Source: Ursus arctos
Lineage: Eukaryota > Chordata > Mammalia > Carnivora > Ursidae
DNA: 64,000 nt
Direction of reading: 5' to 3'
Assembly (NCBI RefSeq): GCF_023065955.2
Contig: NW_026622797.1
Coordinates: 55,115,689-55,179,688 of the forward strand
This document shows, one piece after another, positions 43,934 to 55,230 of the stretch (positions are counted from its first letter, which is position 1; each line of letters begins with the position of its first letter). Below the pieces are notes generated by a model that saw only the letters and a program-made list of their open reading frames with translations, made no database searches and was not told the origin of the DNA. The position numbers and the translations under genes were made by a program.

Positions 43934-45659
43934 CACAAGCGATCCTAAATAAGGGGCATCCTGATAAGAATATTCTATAGATAAGAATTAACCTCCTAAA
44001 AGATATAATCAACCTACTTACTAGATGGTGTAGTTATTTGTATGTTAACGAGACTATTCCTGCTTCCCTGCTTTCTTCCCCCACCCCACTTCCAGGAACT
44101 TCTAGGAAAAATATGAAGAAATGGATCACAGGCCAACTATTTTAACTTATTTCCCACCCTCTTCAGTATCATTTTACTACATGTTGGGTATCTTTTGTAT
44201 AATTTCCTTGCCACATTTTGTCCAATATCTCATATAAAATAATAAACCAACAAATACCCACAATGACTATATTTGAACTTTCCAAAAGGAAGTACACATT
44301 TCATCTACAAATAATATTAGTTGTGATCATAATTCCTTACATATTTCTTGATATTCTTTTTTCAGCTTGCTCACTGATTTTCTTCTATCATCCAGAATTA
44401 TTTGGAAGTTTTACTATGTGTTAGTGATGACCTTCAAGTATACATAATTTGAAGAACCAGTTTATTTCTTGTTTTCCATAGGTTTATATCAGTCGGAGTC
44501 TTTATTCAGTTTCCCAAAATATTTTCTCATCTTGGGGATAATCGTTTACATAAATCTTATTATTATTTAATTTTATCAATAAATGTGTATAGCCTTTGCT
44601 ACACCTTGGTAGGCAGTATCAGAGGTATTAATGTAGTAATTGGCATACTATACATCAGTTTAAATCACAGTATCATTCTCTCTTTTTCATCCCAGCAGGA
44701 AAAAAAAATGTTTTCCCTTGTACCATGCATTCCTGTTGTTCTGTGTGCATAATAGGGGTTATTATTTGGCTTAGTAAATTCTGGATTCTATTTGGTTTGT
44801 GTATGTAATCATATCCAGATATTCTATAACTTTATCTCTCCAATCCCAATCAGTTGCCTTTTTACCCATGGCACCTGAGCCATTAGAGAACAATGACAAG
44901 GACCACATTATTCAGTTACACACTACCATAGGGGTAGTTGTCGCAACTTGTTTCTTTGGCTTGATTCTCTAGCATACTCAGCCACTGACCTCTAATGGCA
45001 GATTCCATAGTAATTAGATATCCAGTAGTCTCCTGAGAAAGGATAAAAGCCAGCTAAAAGCATCACTGATGGGAATGGTGTGACATTACAGTTATTATCC
45101 AGTGGGTCATTTAATTGAATTGTTGGCATATCTCCAGTTGCACCACTATTCTAGAATTGAATTTCACAAGGTATCCATATTTGGTTAACAATAATGATTA
45201 TTTGGATCATGATGATGAGCCTCCAGAAAAGTTATTTCCACCTGATACAATATTGTAAATCTAGGTTATAATATCCCCAAAGGATATTTGGCATGGTAGA
45301 GGTGGTACTGATTAAGCCAACACGTATTTACCACTGAACTTTGATGAAATTCATTAAAGTTCTGTCTTGAGAAACCATTCTGTATTCAAAAACATCATGG
45401 CTCCCGTGATGGCCAATTGGACGTATTCAAACCCAAATACAGCTCTTTTTTTGGTAAACTATGTATTTTCCATAAATATCCTTTGCACCTGGAGTGGAGT
45501 TGTCTATAATTCTATGCCACCAAATCACACTTAAATTCATCTAACTTGATGCTGTTTTCAGTTTACATTTTTCTTAAATGAACTCTGTCCACATCCACAG
45601 TTTACACATTTTCCTGAAATGTTTTTCATATTTTACCAATGAAACGGATGCCGTTGTCT

Positions 45660-46465
45660 TCTCTCTTTTTTTCTCGGTTAGCTGGGCTACAGGTTAATCA
45701 ATTTTATCTATGTTCTCAAAGAACCAGCTTTTGGTTCCATTGACTTTATTGTCTTTCTATTTTCAATTTTATTTATATCTGCTCTAATTTTTGTTATTAT
45801 TATTTTTTTCTTCTGGCTTTAGATTTAAATTATTATCTATCTATTTACTAAAGGTGAAGCTTAGGTTTTTAACTTTGGATTATAATGCTTTTATATGTAT
45901 TTGAGGCTATATATTATTCTCTGTACACTGTTTCCCTTGTCTCCCAGACATTTCGATAAGTTGTAATTTAATTTTCATTGAGTTCAAAATATTTTCTTTT
46001 GAAACGTCTTCTCTGACCTGTATGTTACTTAGACTCATGTTGTTTAATCTCCAAATATTTGGGTATTTTCTAGCTGTCTTTTTATTATTGATTTTTGGTC
46101 TAATTTCATTGTGTCTTGCAAACATATTTTATGTTTCCTATTCTTATAGTTTGTAAAGGTTTGTTTTATGGCCCAGAATGTGATCTATCTTGATGAATGC
46201 TCCATGTGAGCTTGAGAAGAACATGCATTCTGCTCTTGTTGGTAGGAGTATTGCATACATATTAATTACACGAAGTTAATTGACAGGATTGTTATGTTAT
46301 TTTGGTGAATTGACTCTTTTCTCATTAGGTAGCACCCTTTTCTATCCAAGATAATTATCCTTGTTCTGAAGTATGCTTTGTTTGAAATTGATGTTTTGAT
46401 TAGTGTTAACATGCCATATTTTTCCCTCTCTATTTTTAACCTCTCTTAGATTTCTTGTACACAAC
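45660..46465 (-). pseudogene. Old LINE-1 ORF2 relic, left half (antisense)
   Basis: Reversed ORF2 text: 'aaagaaccagcttttggttc', 'ggattataatgcttttatat'-like sequence, 'aatctccaaatatttgggta', 'cccagaatgtgatctatctt' and 'atgcattctgctcttgttgg'. Stops throughout. It continues after the LTR at 46,466 with the bases ACAAC on both sides. Confidence 0.88.
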
Positions 46466-46833
46466 TGTTATGGGTTGAAGCTTCTGTCCCCCCTCTCCTC
46501 CCTACTCCCCAGATTCATATGTTGAAACCTTACTCCCCAATGTCAGAGTATCAGGGGTGCAACCTTTGAGAGGTAATTAGGATTAGATAAGTCAGTAGGG
46601 TGGAGTACTCATGAATGGGATTAGTGCCCTTATAAGAGAGCTTTCTTCCTTTCTCTGCTGTCTGCCATGTGAGGATACAAAAAGTTGTCAATCTGCCTCA
46701 CCAGAACTCGGTCATGCTGGCACCCTCATCTCCAACTTTCAGCCCCTAGAATTATGAGAAATATATTTCTGTTGTTTATAAGCCACCTATTTATGGTATT
46801 TTGTTATATAGCAGCTTGAGGTGACAAAGACAA
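46466..46833 (+). mobile_element. MLT1-type MaLR solo LTR in L1
   Basis: TGTTATGGGTTGAAGC start, ATTCATATGTTGAAACCTTA, GGGATTAGTGCCCTTATAAG (TATA-like region), TGCCATGTGAGGATAC, 'gagaaatatatttctgttgt' and a GGTGACAAAGACA end. ACAAC flanks both sides, as expected for a 5-bp target duplication, although the right junction is slightly eroded. It dates the surrounding L1 as older still. Confidence 0.93.
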
Positions 46834-46835
46834 CA

Positions 46836-48890
46836 TGTAGTTGAATCTTTTTACATACATTAGGGCAATTTCTTTATTTTACATGGTATGTTTAGACCAC
46901 ATTAAAATTCTTATTAATATAGTGTGTTTATATTTACATGTTTGTAACTGTAATTTGTTGCACTTGTTTTTTATTTTTTGTTTTCTCCTTTTTTCTGGTG
47001 TTGTTGGCTTTAATTGACCATTGCATATGATTTAATTTTATCACCTCGCTTAGCATATTAATTATACTTTAAAAAAATGAGACATTGACCTAGAGGTGCA
47101 ATATATATTTTTAATTAATCTAGTTCTACCTTCAAATAACACTGCAACTTGTAACAGAGTGCTTCTAATTCTTCCTTCCTTTCCCTAAGGACATTGCTGT
47201 CATTCATTTCACTTATCCGTAGCCTATAACCACTCAGTAGTTTATTGCTATTATTCCTCTAAACAAGCATTTTTTAGGCTATTTAGGATAAGAAAAATAA
47301 AATATTTCATTTTATATTTATTTATTCCTTTTCTGATATTCTTTCTTTGTTTATGTGGATCAAATTTCTGACATATTATCTTAACATTTCTTGCATGACA
47401 GGTCTACTCACTGCGAATTCTTTCAGGTTTTGCTTGTCTAAGAAAGTCTTTATTTATCCCTCACCATTGAAGGATAGTTTCAATGTATACAGATTTCTAG
47501 GTTGGTGGTTTTTTCTCTCAACACTTCAAATATTTCAGTCTGTTCTCTCTGGTTTCTGATAAGAAGTCTGATATAATTATTTTACTTGTTTTTCTATAGG
47601 TAAATTTTCCCCCTTTGGCTTCTTTCAATATTTTCTATTTGTGTTTTATTTTCTGCAATTTATATGTGATATGATTAGGCAAGTATGTAGGTATGTATAT
47701 ATATATATATGTACATATATATGTATTTTCTTGTATCTATCCTATGTGACTTTATAGAGTTTCCTGGATCTGTTGTTTGGTGTCTGTCATTAATTTTAGA
47801 ATTAATATTTGGTATTATTTCTTCAAATGATTACTTCTAATGTTCTCCATTCTTTTTTTCCTCCTCTTTCTGGTATTTCAGTCATGCATACATTACATGT
47901 TTTGCAATTGCCCCACAGCTCTTAAATGTTCAGTTCTTTTTTTCTCTTTACATTTAAATTTGGGTTTCATTGACCTATTTTTAACCACACTAATTCATTC
48001 CTTTGCTGTGTCCTGTCCAATGACAAGTCCATCAAAATAATTATTTCTGTTAGTTTTTTAAGGTTTTTATTTTTTAAAAATTTTTTAGAGTTTTTAATCT
48101 CTGTGCTTAAATTTCTCATCTGTTCTTGCATAATGTCTACTTTTATCCTTTAGAGCCCTTAACATATTAATTGCATATTAATACATATTAATTTTAAGTT
48201 CCTCATCTGGTATTTCCAAAATAAGAGTATAACCTGAATCTGGCTGGCTCTGTTTCCTTTGTCTCTTCAGACTGTATTTTTCATTTTAGCATGCTTGTAA
48301 TTTTTTGGGTGAAAGCCAGATGTGATGCATCAGGGAACAGAAACTAAAGTAAATAGGTTTTAGTGTGAAGTTTTATGTTAACCTGGTTTGGATCTAGACA
48401 GAGTTGAACTTTTGCTGTAGTTATAAATGCCAGAGAATTCAGGGCCCTTTAGTATTCCTGTTTTGTCTCCACTGTTGTTTTTAGACTTCCTTTAGAACTT
48501 CTCCTTAGTGGGGCACCTGGGTGTCTTAGTCGATTATGCCCAACTCTTGATTTTAGCTGACGTCATGATCTCAGGGTCCTGAGATTGAGCCCTGCCTTGG
48601 GCTCCGCACTTTGAGCAGAGTCAGCTTGAGATTCTCTCCTTCCCCCTCTTCCTCTCCCCCTGCTCTCTCTCTCTCAAAAATAAACTTATTGATTAATTAA
48701 AAAAAAAATCTTCCTTAGATACAGTGTGGCCTTGCTGTTCTTTCAGCTGTAATTCAAAGTCATTTTACTGGAGCCCTGTTGGTTGAGCAGTAAGGTATGG
48801 GAGATAAGTATTCTGTTATCTTATAAGTAAACCTCCATCTGTGTGAACTTCACAAGTGTTTGTTAGCTTTTTTTCTCACCTTTTGGTGGG
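46836..48890 (-). mobile_element. Old LINE-1, right half to 5' side (antisense)
   Basis: Resumes 'acatgtagttgaatcttttt', then 'ttcatttcacttatccgtag', 'tgcatgacaggtctactcac', 'gataagaagtctgatataat', 'tggtattatttcttcaaatg' and 'gtgaaagccagatgtgatgc'. These are reversed ORF2-start, ORF1/5'UTR-like segments of an L1ME-type element. With 45,660-46,465 this is about 2.6 kb of one element after removing insertions. The short plus frames at 47,347 and 47,840 are not genes. Confidence 0.75.
48509..48708 (+). mobile_element. CAN-SINE nested in L1
   Basis: GGGGCACCTGGGTGTCTTAG head, 'gacgtcatgatctcagggtc', GCAGAGTCAGCTTGAGATTC, CT run, A tail. Flanks TTCTCCTTAG / TCTTCCTTAG are a diverged target duplication. 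Confidence 0.94.
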
Positions 48891-51131
48891 ACAACGAGGT
48901 TATAGGAATTGGAATGGAACAAGCGTCTTCTTACCAAGTGGTAAAAGGCTCTGGTAAAGTCTTTTCGCTTTGAGAGTAGGACTTTGCTATGGAGAAGACT
49001 CTCAGTATATTTCACAATGGTTATTCTTCCCCTTTCTGTATTAGCACCATGAGATAATTTTTCTTCACTCTTCATCGTGAGAACCTGGTGGGGTTTCTAG
49101 AGTTAAAACCCACTAAATTATGTGATCCTCCCAAAAACTACAGCTCCCAGAAGTTTCTCACTGTCAAGCTAGTCCACACATAGACTGCTAATTTCATCAA
49201 AATTACCATTTAAGTGTTTCTGCCAGTTTATAGCTGTAGTGGCTTTCTTCAGGTAAGCAGATCTTGGCTGCAACTCCTGGATTTGCCTATCTCTCTAGAT
49301 TTCAGAGTAGTGTTTTGCTTTGTGACCTCAGTTCACTGATAGGTCCAAGAGAATCACTGATTTCAACTTATTTAGCTTTTCCTTGTTATAAGGATAGGGA
49401 TCATGACATCCACATTCTTTACATATGACAGCTTAAACTGGAAGTCCTCATATCCATTGGTTTGTAGATATTCATTCTACCAACTAGTCCATGTTTTACC
49501 ACCTGTTTTAAGTACAAAAACTGTTTCAGTTACCCACTCCAATTTTCAGTGAGGCAGCTGATCTGAGATTGATAAGCAGTATGGTTTGTCCATTAAATAT
49601 TATTTCCCTACTCATGTCTGTACAATGGTACCAATGAAATGCATACCTCGGTTAGAAGAAATATATGCAAATGGGTCTAGTGAATAAAAATTTTCTGTAT
49701 TAAACCTTTAAATTTATCTTCTAAAGTTTCTTACATAAGGCAAGTAAATATTAGAATAGATTAATGATAGTCCAAGTTAACATTCACTTGTAGGGCTACT
49801 GGTAGACCTCCTATGTCATCTGCTTACCAGCTATGTGGCAACACTTATACTTACACATGGCAATTTTAGCCATAGCCATTCTTGAGCAAGTCATTACCTT
49901 TAGACATTGGGTGTGGATTTGTTGTTGTTGTTGTTGTTGTATTGTCAATTTTATCGGGTGCAAGGGAAATATGTAGTATTTCATCTCATTGTACATAACA
50001 TAATCACCATGCTTGTTCATTTCATGAATTCCAGGAGCTAATTCTAAAGATTTGATTTAGGCCTTTGCCTTAGCATTCCTATTTCCTTCTGAGGCTACAG
50101 CTGTTTTTGTTTGTTCAATTGTTCATTGTTTAGTGGACTCATTCATTCTTACTTTGAATTCCCATAGAGATGGTCTATGTAGAAAATGTAAATAATCTCT
50201 AAATAAGCTTCTTGAAGTAATAAGTATATTTGCCTAGGATTAAACAAACAAACAAACAAAAACAAACAAACCCCCCAAAACAAAAACAACCCTGTATTCT
50301 AGTAGGAGAATGTTCTTCTTACAAGTATGGATTGTTAATGCTGAAGCAACTTTGCATGTAAACTAGGTTGAACAAATAATTGAATAAATTTTAGATAATA
50401 ATCAGATTTCTTACTGAGAAGTTATAAATAAGCAAGGAAGCTATATCATATTAATCCTGTTGCCTCTAATTAAAGGCAGAAATTGTATGAACTCAGGTTT
50501 ATTTTAATATATATCCAAATCAACTGATACAAAATCCATACGGATCTATGAATATTCATTATTCATATACATGCAAGTATTTCCTTGTGCCAGTTGCTGA
50601 CATGGCTCAAAAACAATGACAGCCCAATAGAAACAAGCACACCCAGCTCTCAGATCTTGGTTTCCAAATACCACTTTTATTAAAGAAATCAGAGCTCCCA
50701 GGAGAAATGGTTGATTTTAGTGCTAGGGAAGAGATTATACAAACAATCCTGCAGCATCTTGTAGTTTCAGAATATAAGGAAGTTTAACGACAAAAAAAAA
50801 AAATTAAATTAAAATAAAGGCATTTCAAACTTGACACTAAAGCCAACCTGAAAGTACATCCAGTGGTAAAATGTGCACAATTTGAGAAGCAAAATGAATA
50901 ATGGTAGTGTTGGATTTTAACCCAAGGAATATGATAAGTATCTGAGTCCATAATGATAGAAATAAATGATTGGAAAAGTTAATGCAGGAGAAAAGACAAA
51001 TGTTCTTTCATGAAAAATTCCAAATAACAAATGTATATGGTTACTCTTCCAGAGTTATTTACTCCTCCAGGATGCTTCATCTTTCCTTGAGTATATGCTG
51101 GACTTTTTGAATTTCTTTCAAAGAATAAGTA
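48891..51131. other. Unassigned region, possibly old endogenous retroviral or LINE DNA
   Basis: 2.2 kb of non-simple sequence without a recognised family. It contains a (TTG)n run at 49,919-49,940 and a CAAA/C-rich patch at 50,245-50,290. The 70- and 69-codon minus frames (48,863-49,075 and 49,811-50,020) have no identifiable domain. Its position between an old L1 and the ERV-L pol relic makes an old element likely, but this is inference. Confidence 0.35.
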
Positions 51132-51353
51132 GGCTCTGACAAACTTTCTTTAAAGGGCGGATTGTAAGTATTTTAGGCTTTGTAGGTCATGGATCTCTAT
51201 AGAAACTACTGTGTTATTATAAAAATGTGTGAAAGCAGCCATAATTCATAATACATAAATGAACGGGTATGACAATATTCCAATAAAACTTTATTTACAA
51301 AAACAGGTGGAAGGCCTGATTTGACCAGTGGGCTATAGTTCTTCAACCTTTGG
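51132..51353. mobile_element. hAT-Charlie-type MITE
   Basis: 'gctctgacaaactttcttta' + AAGGGCGG, 'gtattttaggctttgtaggt', 'gtgaaagcagccataattca', 'caataaaactttatttacaa' and 'gaccagtgggctatagttct'. This order is typical of a widespread mammalian hAT MITE whose terminal inverted repeats flank 'ctgtaaagggccagata'. The ends here are eroded inverted repeats. The 62-codon minus frame starts at its edge. Confidence 0.75.
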
Positions 51354-51930
51354 AATAAAGCATGGAAGAGGAAAAATAGTACCTTTGTAGTGGAGAAGCC
51401 TGTTCAACACTACCTTAACCAAGTAATGAACGTTCACATCAACAGTGATAAGGCATCTAGACGTTATGTACCCCCTGAAAGATGAGAAGGGCACTTCACT
51501 TTTGTGGTGTTCATTCCCCAAACATACAGCTCCATTCTAATAATGATAAAATATTAGACATATTCAAAATGAAGCACATTCTATAAAATACCTTTTACTG
51601 TTCAAAACCATCAAGGTCATAAATAACAAAGACCTAGAAACATGGCTTTTAAAGTTCCCTGTCAACATAGCTCTTTATATTCCAACTTGAATAAATTTAT
51701 ATCTAATTATGAGGATTGTAGTTTATAATTAAGAACTGCTTGAGTAACTATTGGATCTTTAAAAAGATTTTAAAAAGGTAGAATAAGATCTATTTTCCCA
51801 ATACTTGGAGAGGGGGAGATCCAAGGCTTTTGCAATGATATGAGCCAAATGGCTTCAGATATTTGTACCAAACTTTTTGTGATTACATTTTGGAAACTTT
51901 AAAGGGCTCCACGTTGAAAATTGAAAATGT
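51354..51930. other. Unassigned DNA
   Basis: Nothing recognised. It could hold decayed 5' parts of the ERV-L element that follows the LTR. Confidence 0.35.
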
Positions 51931-51935
51931 TAAGG

Positions 51936-52289
51936 TGCTATGGTCATTCAAAATTCATATATTGAAACTTAACCCCCAAGGTAGTGGTATTAGAAAGTGA
52001 GACCTTTGAGTGGTGATCACGTCATGAAGGCAGATCCCTCATGAATGCTATTAGTGCCCTTACAAAAGCTGCCAAAGAAAACTCCCTTGCCTCTTCCACC
52101 ATGTGAAGACACAGAAAAAAAATTTTACATCTGTAAATCTGTAAGTGGGTTCTCACCAGATACTAAATCTGCTGGCACCATGATCTTAGACATCTCAGCC
52201 TCCATAACTCTGAGAAATATATTTCTGTTGTTTATAAACTACCCAGTCTCTGATATTTTGTTATAAAAGCCTGAATGGACTAAGACACA
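51936..52289 (+). mobile_element. MLT1-type MaLR solo LTR
   Basis: TGCTATGGTCATTC start, AAAATTCATATATTGAAACT, 'aatgctattagtgcccttac', CCACCATGTGAAGACACAG, 'gagaaatatatttctgttgt' and a GGACTAAGACA end. There is no clean 5-bp duplication. ERV-L pol-like sequence starts within about 20 bp of its right end. Confidence 0.92.
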
Positions 52290-54541
52290 TGGTGATGGAT
52301 AAAAGTCATTGGTACATATGATTTGAAAATTGACTATAGAGAATTGTCTCGGTTGTAGCATGATTACCTGGATATATGATTGGGAGGGCTGGCATGTGCA
52401 AATGGGAGGCTCCACCTGTTCCACCGAATGCCAGCTAAGTCTGCTTTTTGCCCAGTTTTTCATGGCTGTGCTAAAGAAAGCCTTTTGGAATTTTCCAGGT
52501 CTTCAGCCATAGTAAACATTAAGAAATATAAAATTTTATGACAGCAACAAAAAATCACAGTTCTGATTAAGGAAATGGTAGAAGCAGAAGCATTGATTTC
52601 CGTTAACTCCTTTTTTAATATCCCTGCTAGGCTGGTCCTCTACCCATATTATTCATAGAGACTGACAAAAAAACTGTCAGATTAAACAAGGTGGTTTCTC
52701 AGATCACCTGAACCAAATCTGATATGGTTAAGACCACGCAGAAATTGCAAAAAGCCAAACATGATTGATAGAACTTAATGCACTGGTCTATGCTTAATTT
52801 TCAATTTCTGTCCTAGAGTTCAGTCTGATAAATTTGTGTTTTAAGGATTAGTGTTCAATATTTAAGGTTTTTCCAAAGGGATATTAAATTTGTCTGCATA
52901 CTGTCTAAATCTAGTGCAGTGGGACTTGGGCTTCATGACCTTCCAAAGTAAGTTTATATACTACACTACTGATATCATCATTCCTTCAAGGAAGAATCAT
53001 AGGATTTAAGAACTTAGTCACCCATAACACAACTAGAGAGTGGCTCACACACCCCGCTAAACTCAAGGTCCAAACCAGTCTGTGAAATGTTTGTCAACTA
53101 TATGGGCAGGCATAACTTGGGATATCCTGTGTACTACTATAAGAAATAATTATTTGTTATTGATAGTGCCACTGACAGGAAGAGACTGGTGAGACTGTTT
53201 GGATTCAGACAAAATCACATTGCTCACTTTAGAATACTGTGGGCTTCTATTCACAGAGTCACCAGAAAGAGATGTGAATTTGAATGGGGTTTTGGGCAGA
53301 AACAGGCATTAAATTCTTCATAAAGGTTTGTGGCCCAAGAATTCACATTGGGATGTATGACCTGACTTTTCAGATGATTTTGAAAGTGTCTGCACTAGAA
53401 AGCACAACATGAGCTTTTGGCAGAAACTGAATAATGCTACTCAGCAGAGACCACTGGGATTTTAGAATCAAAAGCTGCTTGATGCAACTGTTCATCACAG
53501 CTCCTTGAAAGATAATTGCTAGCTTTCTGTTGAACGTTTGTAGAACATGCCCCCACCGTGGAAGTACATAAAATAATCCTGAGACAAGTAATAACTAGTG
53601 GATAATGTATGAAAAACATTCAAGTACAAAAGGAGCTGATCAGTACAGCTCATTGATAAAATGGAAACATCATACTCAAGATCATGAAACATAGAAAATA
53701 CTGGGGTAAATTCACCACATACATGAACAGCTTGCCTGAAGGGTTATGACAGAGGCCTCTGAGGATCTTCTTGCCCATTACTCTATTTCTGAATCCTATG
53801 ATTATCTCCTAGTCAATACAAAACCAGCTGCTGGAGTCTCTCTGTTGGGAGTTCTCAGATGGAGGTTTGTCTTGCTTTTTTGAAATTGGCTTTGATATTT
53901 TCTGCTGTTCATAAACTTTGGTAGGAGAAAGCAGCATCAGCTCTGAACAATGGGCAGAACTGTGGGCTCTTTGGTTAAGGATGGAGGAGATATTAAGTTT
54001 GATTCCTCAGAGCAGTGTTTGAGTATTTACCTAAACTTGACCCTGTTTCAACAGCCTTGTGCAAAGGTAGAATGGTTAGGTATATGGGCCCAAGATAACC
54101 AGACAATGTTTTAAAATCCTGCATATGCTACTCTTGTTATGGAATTTAAAGAAAGATAGATTGCACTGAAATCCTAAAGGTAGACTTTTGAAAATGGCCG
54201 TTGACTGATAGTCATAGTAAATTTCATCTAGGCTTTGCTTATCATATGACAGAAGCATCCACAGAGAATGCAATCAAAATTATGAAACAGTAAATTGCGT
54301 ATCATGTTGACCTACCTGGTCATATGTCATTTGATAAAGCAATTCACTGCATATTTTTACTTTACTACTTCACCATTTTATTGCCACAAATATACAAAAA
54401 AATGGACATGAAAACATACTACATGAACATATCATATTCTTTATCATTCCGAGAACCGAAGTCTCATTTAAATTTAGAATGAGCATTAAAATATCTGCTG
54501 CTAAATAGGTGGTGGAAAAGTTTGAAGGGGGTGGGTAACTT
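52290..54541 (+). pseudogene. Decayed ERV-L pol (RT, RNase H region)
   Basis: Endogenous retrovirus pol relic with many stops and frame breaks. Three anchors appear in order on the plus strand. First, DYRELSRL at about 52,332-52,355, the early reverse-transcriptase motif. Second, LVRLFGF followed by HRVTRK and FEWGFGQKQAL at about 53,187-53,314, the RT connection region, open for about 45 codons. Third, SEQWAELWALWL at about 53,940-53,976, the RNase H substrate-side motif. These are hallmarks of ERV-L type pol. Spacing suggests deletions in RT, where the catalytic YXDD box was not found. No intact protein remains. The relic is bounded by an MLT1 LTR on the left and cut by an L1 on the right. 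Confidence 0.75.
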
Positions 54542-54992
54542 CTTTTAAAATTAATTTTTAATTCATTTATTTTTTACATTTAAATTCAATTAGCCAACAT
54601 ATAGTACATTAGTTTCAGACATAGAGTTCAATAATTTATCAGTTGCGTATAACACCCAGTGCTCAGCACATCACATGCCCTTCTTAATGCCCATCACCCA
54701 GTTACCCTACTCCCCCACTCACCTCCTCTCCAACAACCCCTCAGTTTGTTTCCCGTAGTTCAGAGTCTCTCATGGTTTGTCTCCCTCTCTGATTACTTCC
54801 CATTCATTTTTCCCTTCCTTCCCCTATGATCCTCTGTTCTGTTTCTTATATTTCATATATGAGTGAAACCATATGATAATTGTCTTTCTCTGATTGACTT
54901 ATTTCGCTCAGCATAATACCCTCCAGGTCCATCCATGTTGATGTAAATGATAAGTTAAGTATTCATCTTTTCGGGTGGCTGAGTAATATTCC

Positions 54993-55023
<31 letters not shown>

Positions 55024-55219
55024 CACATCTTCTTTATCCATTCATCTGTCGGTGGACATCTTGGCTCTTTCCACAGTTTGGCTATTGCGGACATTGCTGC
55101 TGCTGTGAACATTGGGGTGCATGTGCCCCTTCAGATCATTATATTTGTATCTTTGCTGTAAATACCTAGCAGTACAACTGCTGGGTTGGAGGGTTGCACT
55201 ATTTTTAACTTCTTGAGGA
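54542..55219 (-). mobile_element. Carnivore L1 3' end inserted in ERV-L (antisense)
   Basis: Reversed L1 3'UTR: 'aaattcaattagccaacata', 'gttgcgtataacacccagtg', 'gagtgaaaccatatgataat', 'ccaggtccatccatgttgat', a TG run, 'atccattcatctgtcggtgg', 'ctgtaaatacctagcagtac'. Target duplications GTGGGTAACTT (54531-54541) and GTAGGTAACTT (55220-55230). It is about 680 bp and moderately diverged. Confidence 0.94.
54995..55023. repeat. (TG)n microsatellite in L1
   Basis: About 14 TG units grown at a site inside the L1 3'UTR. Confidence 0.97.
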
Positions 55220-55230
55220 GTAGGTAACTT

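Larger units (their letters stand above)
43202..45659. other. Unassigned DNA with two simple repeats
   Basis: No gene or family recognised in 2.5 kb. The stretch 44,650-45,640 is less simple than its surroundings and could be an old, unrecognised element. The overlapping 87- and 130-codon plus frames at 43,550-43,980 depend on GTTT and T repeats. Confidence 0.4.

Noticed and set aside
43550..43980. Overlapping 87- and 130-aa plus frames
   Set aside because: Both depend on GTTT and T-homopolymer repeats, and no domain is visible.
51936..52289. MLT1 LTR as the 5' LTR of the ERV-L pol relic
   Set aside because: MLT1 LTRs belong to MaLR elements, and pol starts about 20 bp after the LTR with no primer-binding site or gag between. 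Insertion into, or deletion next to, an ERV-L body is more likely.
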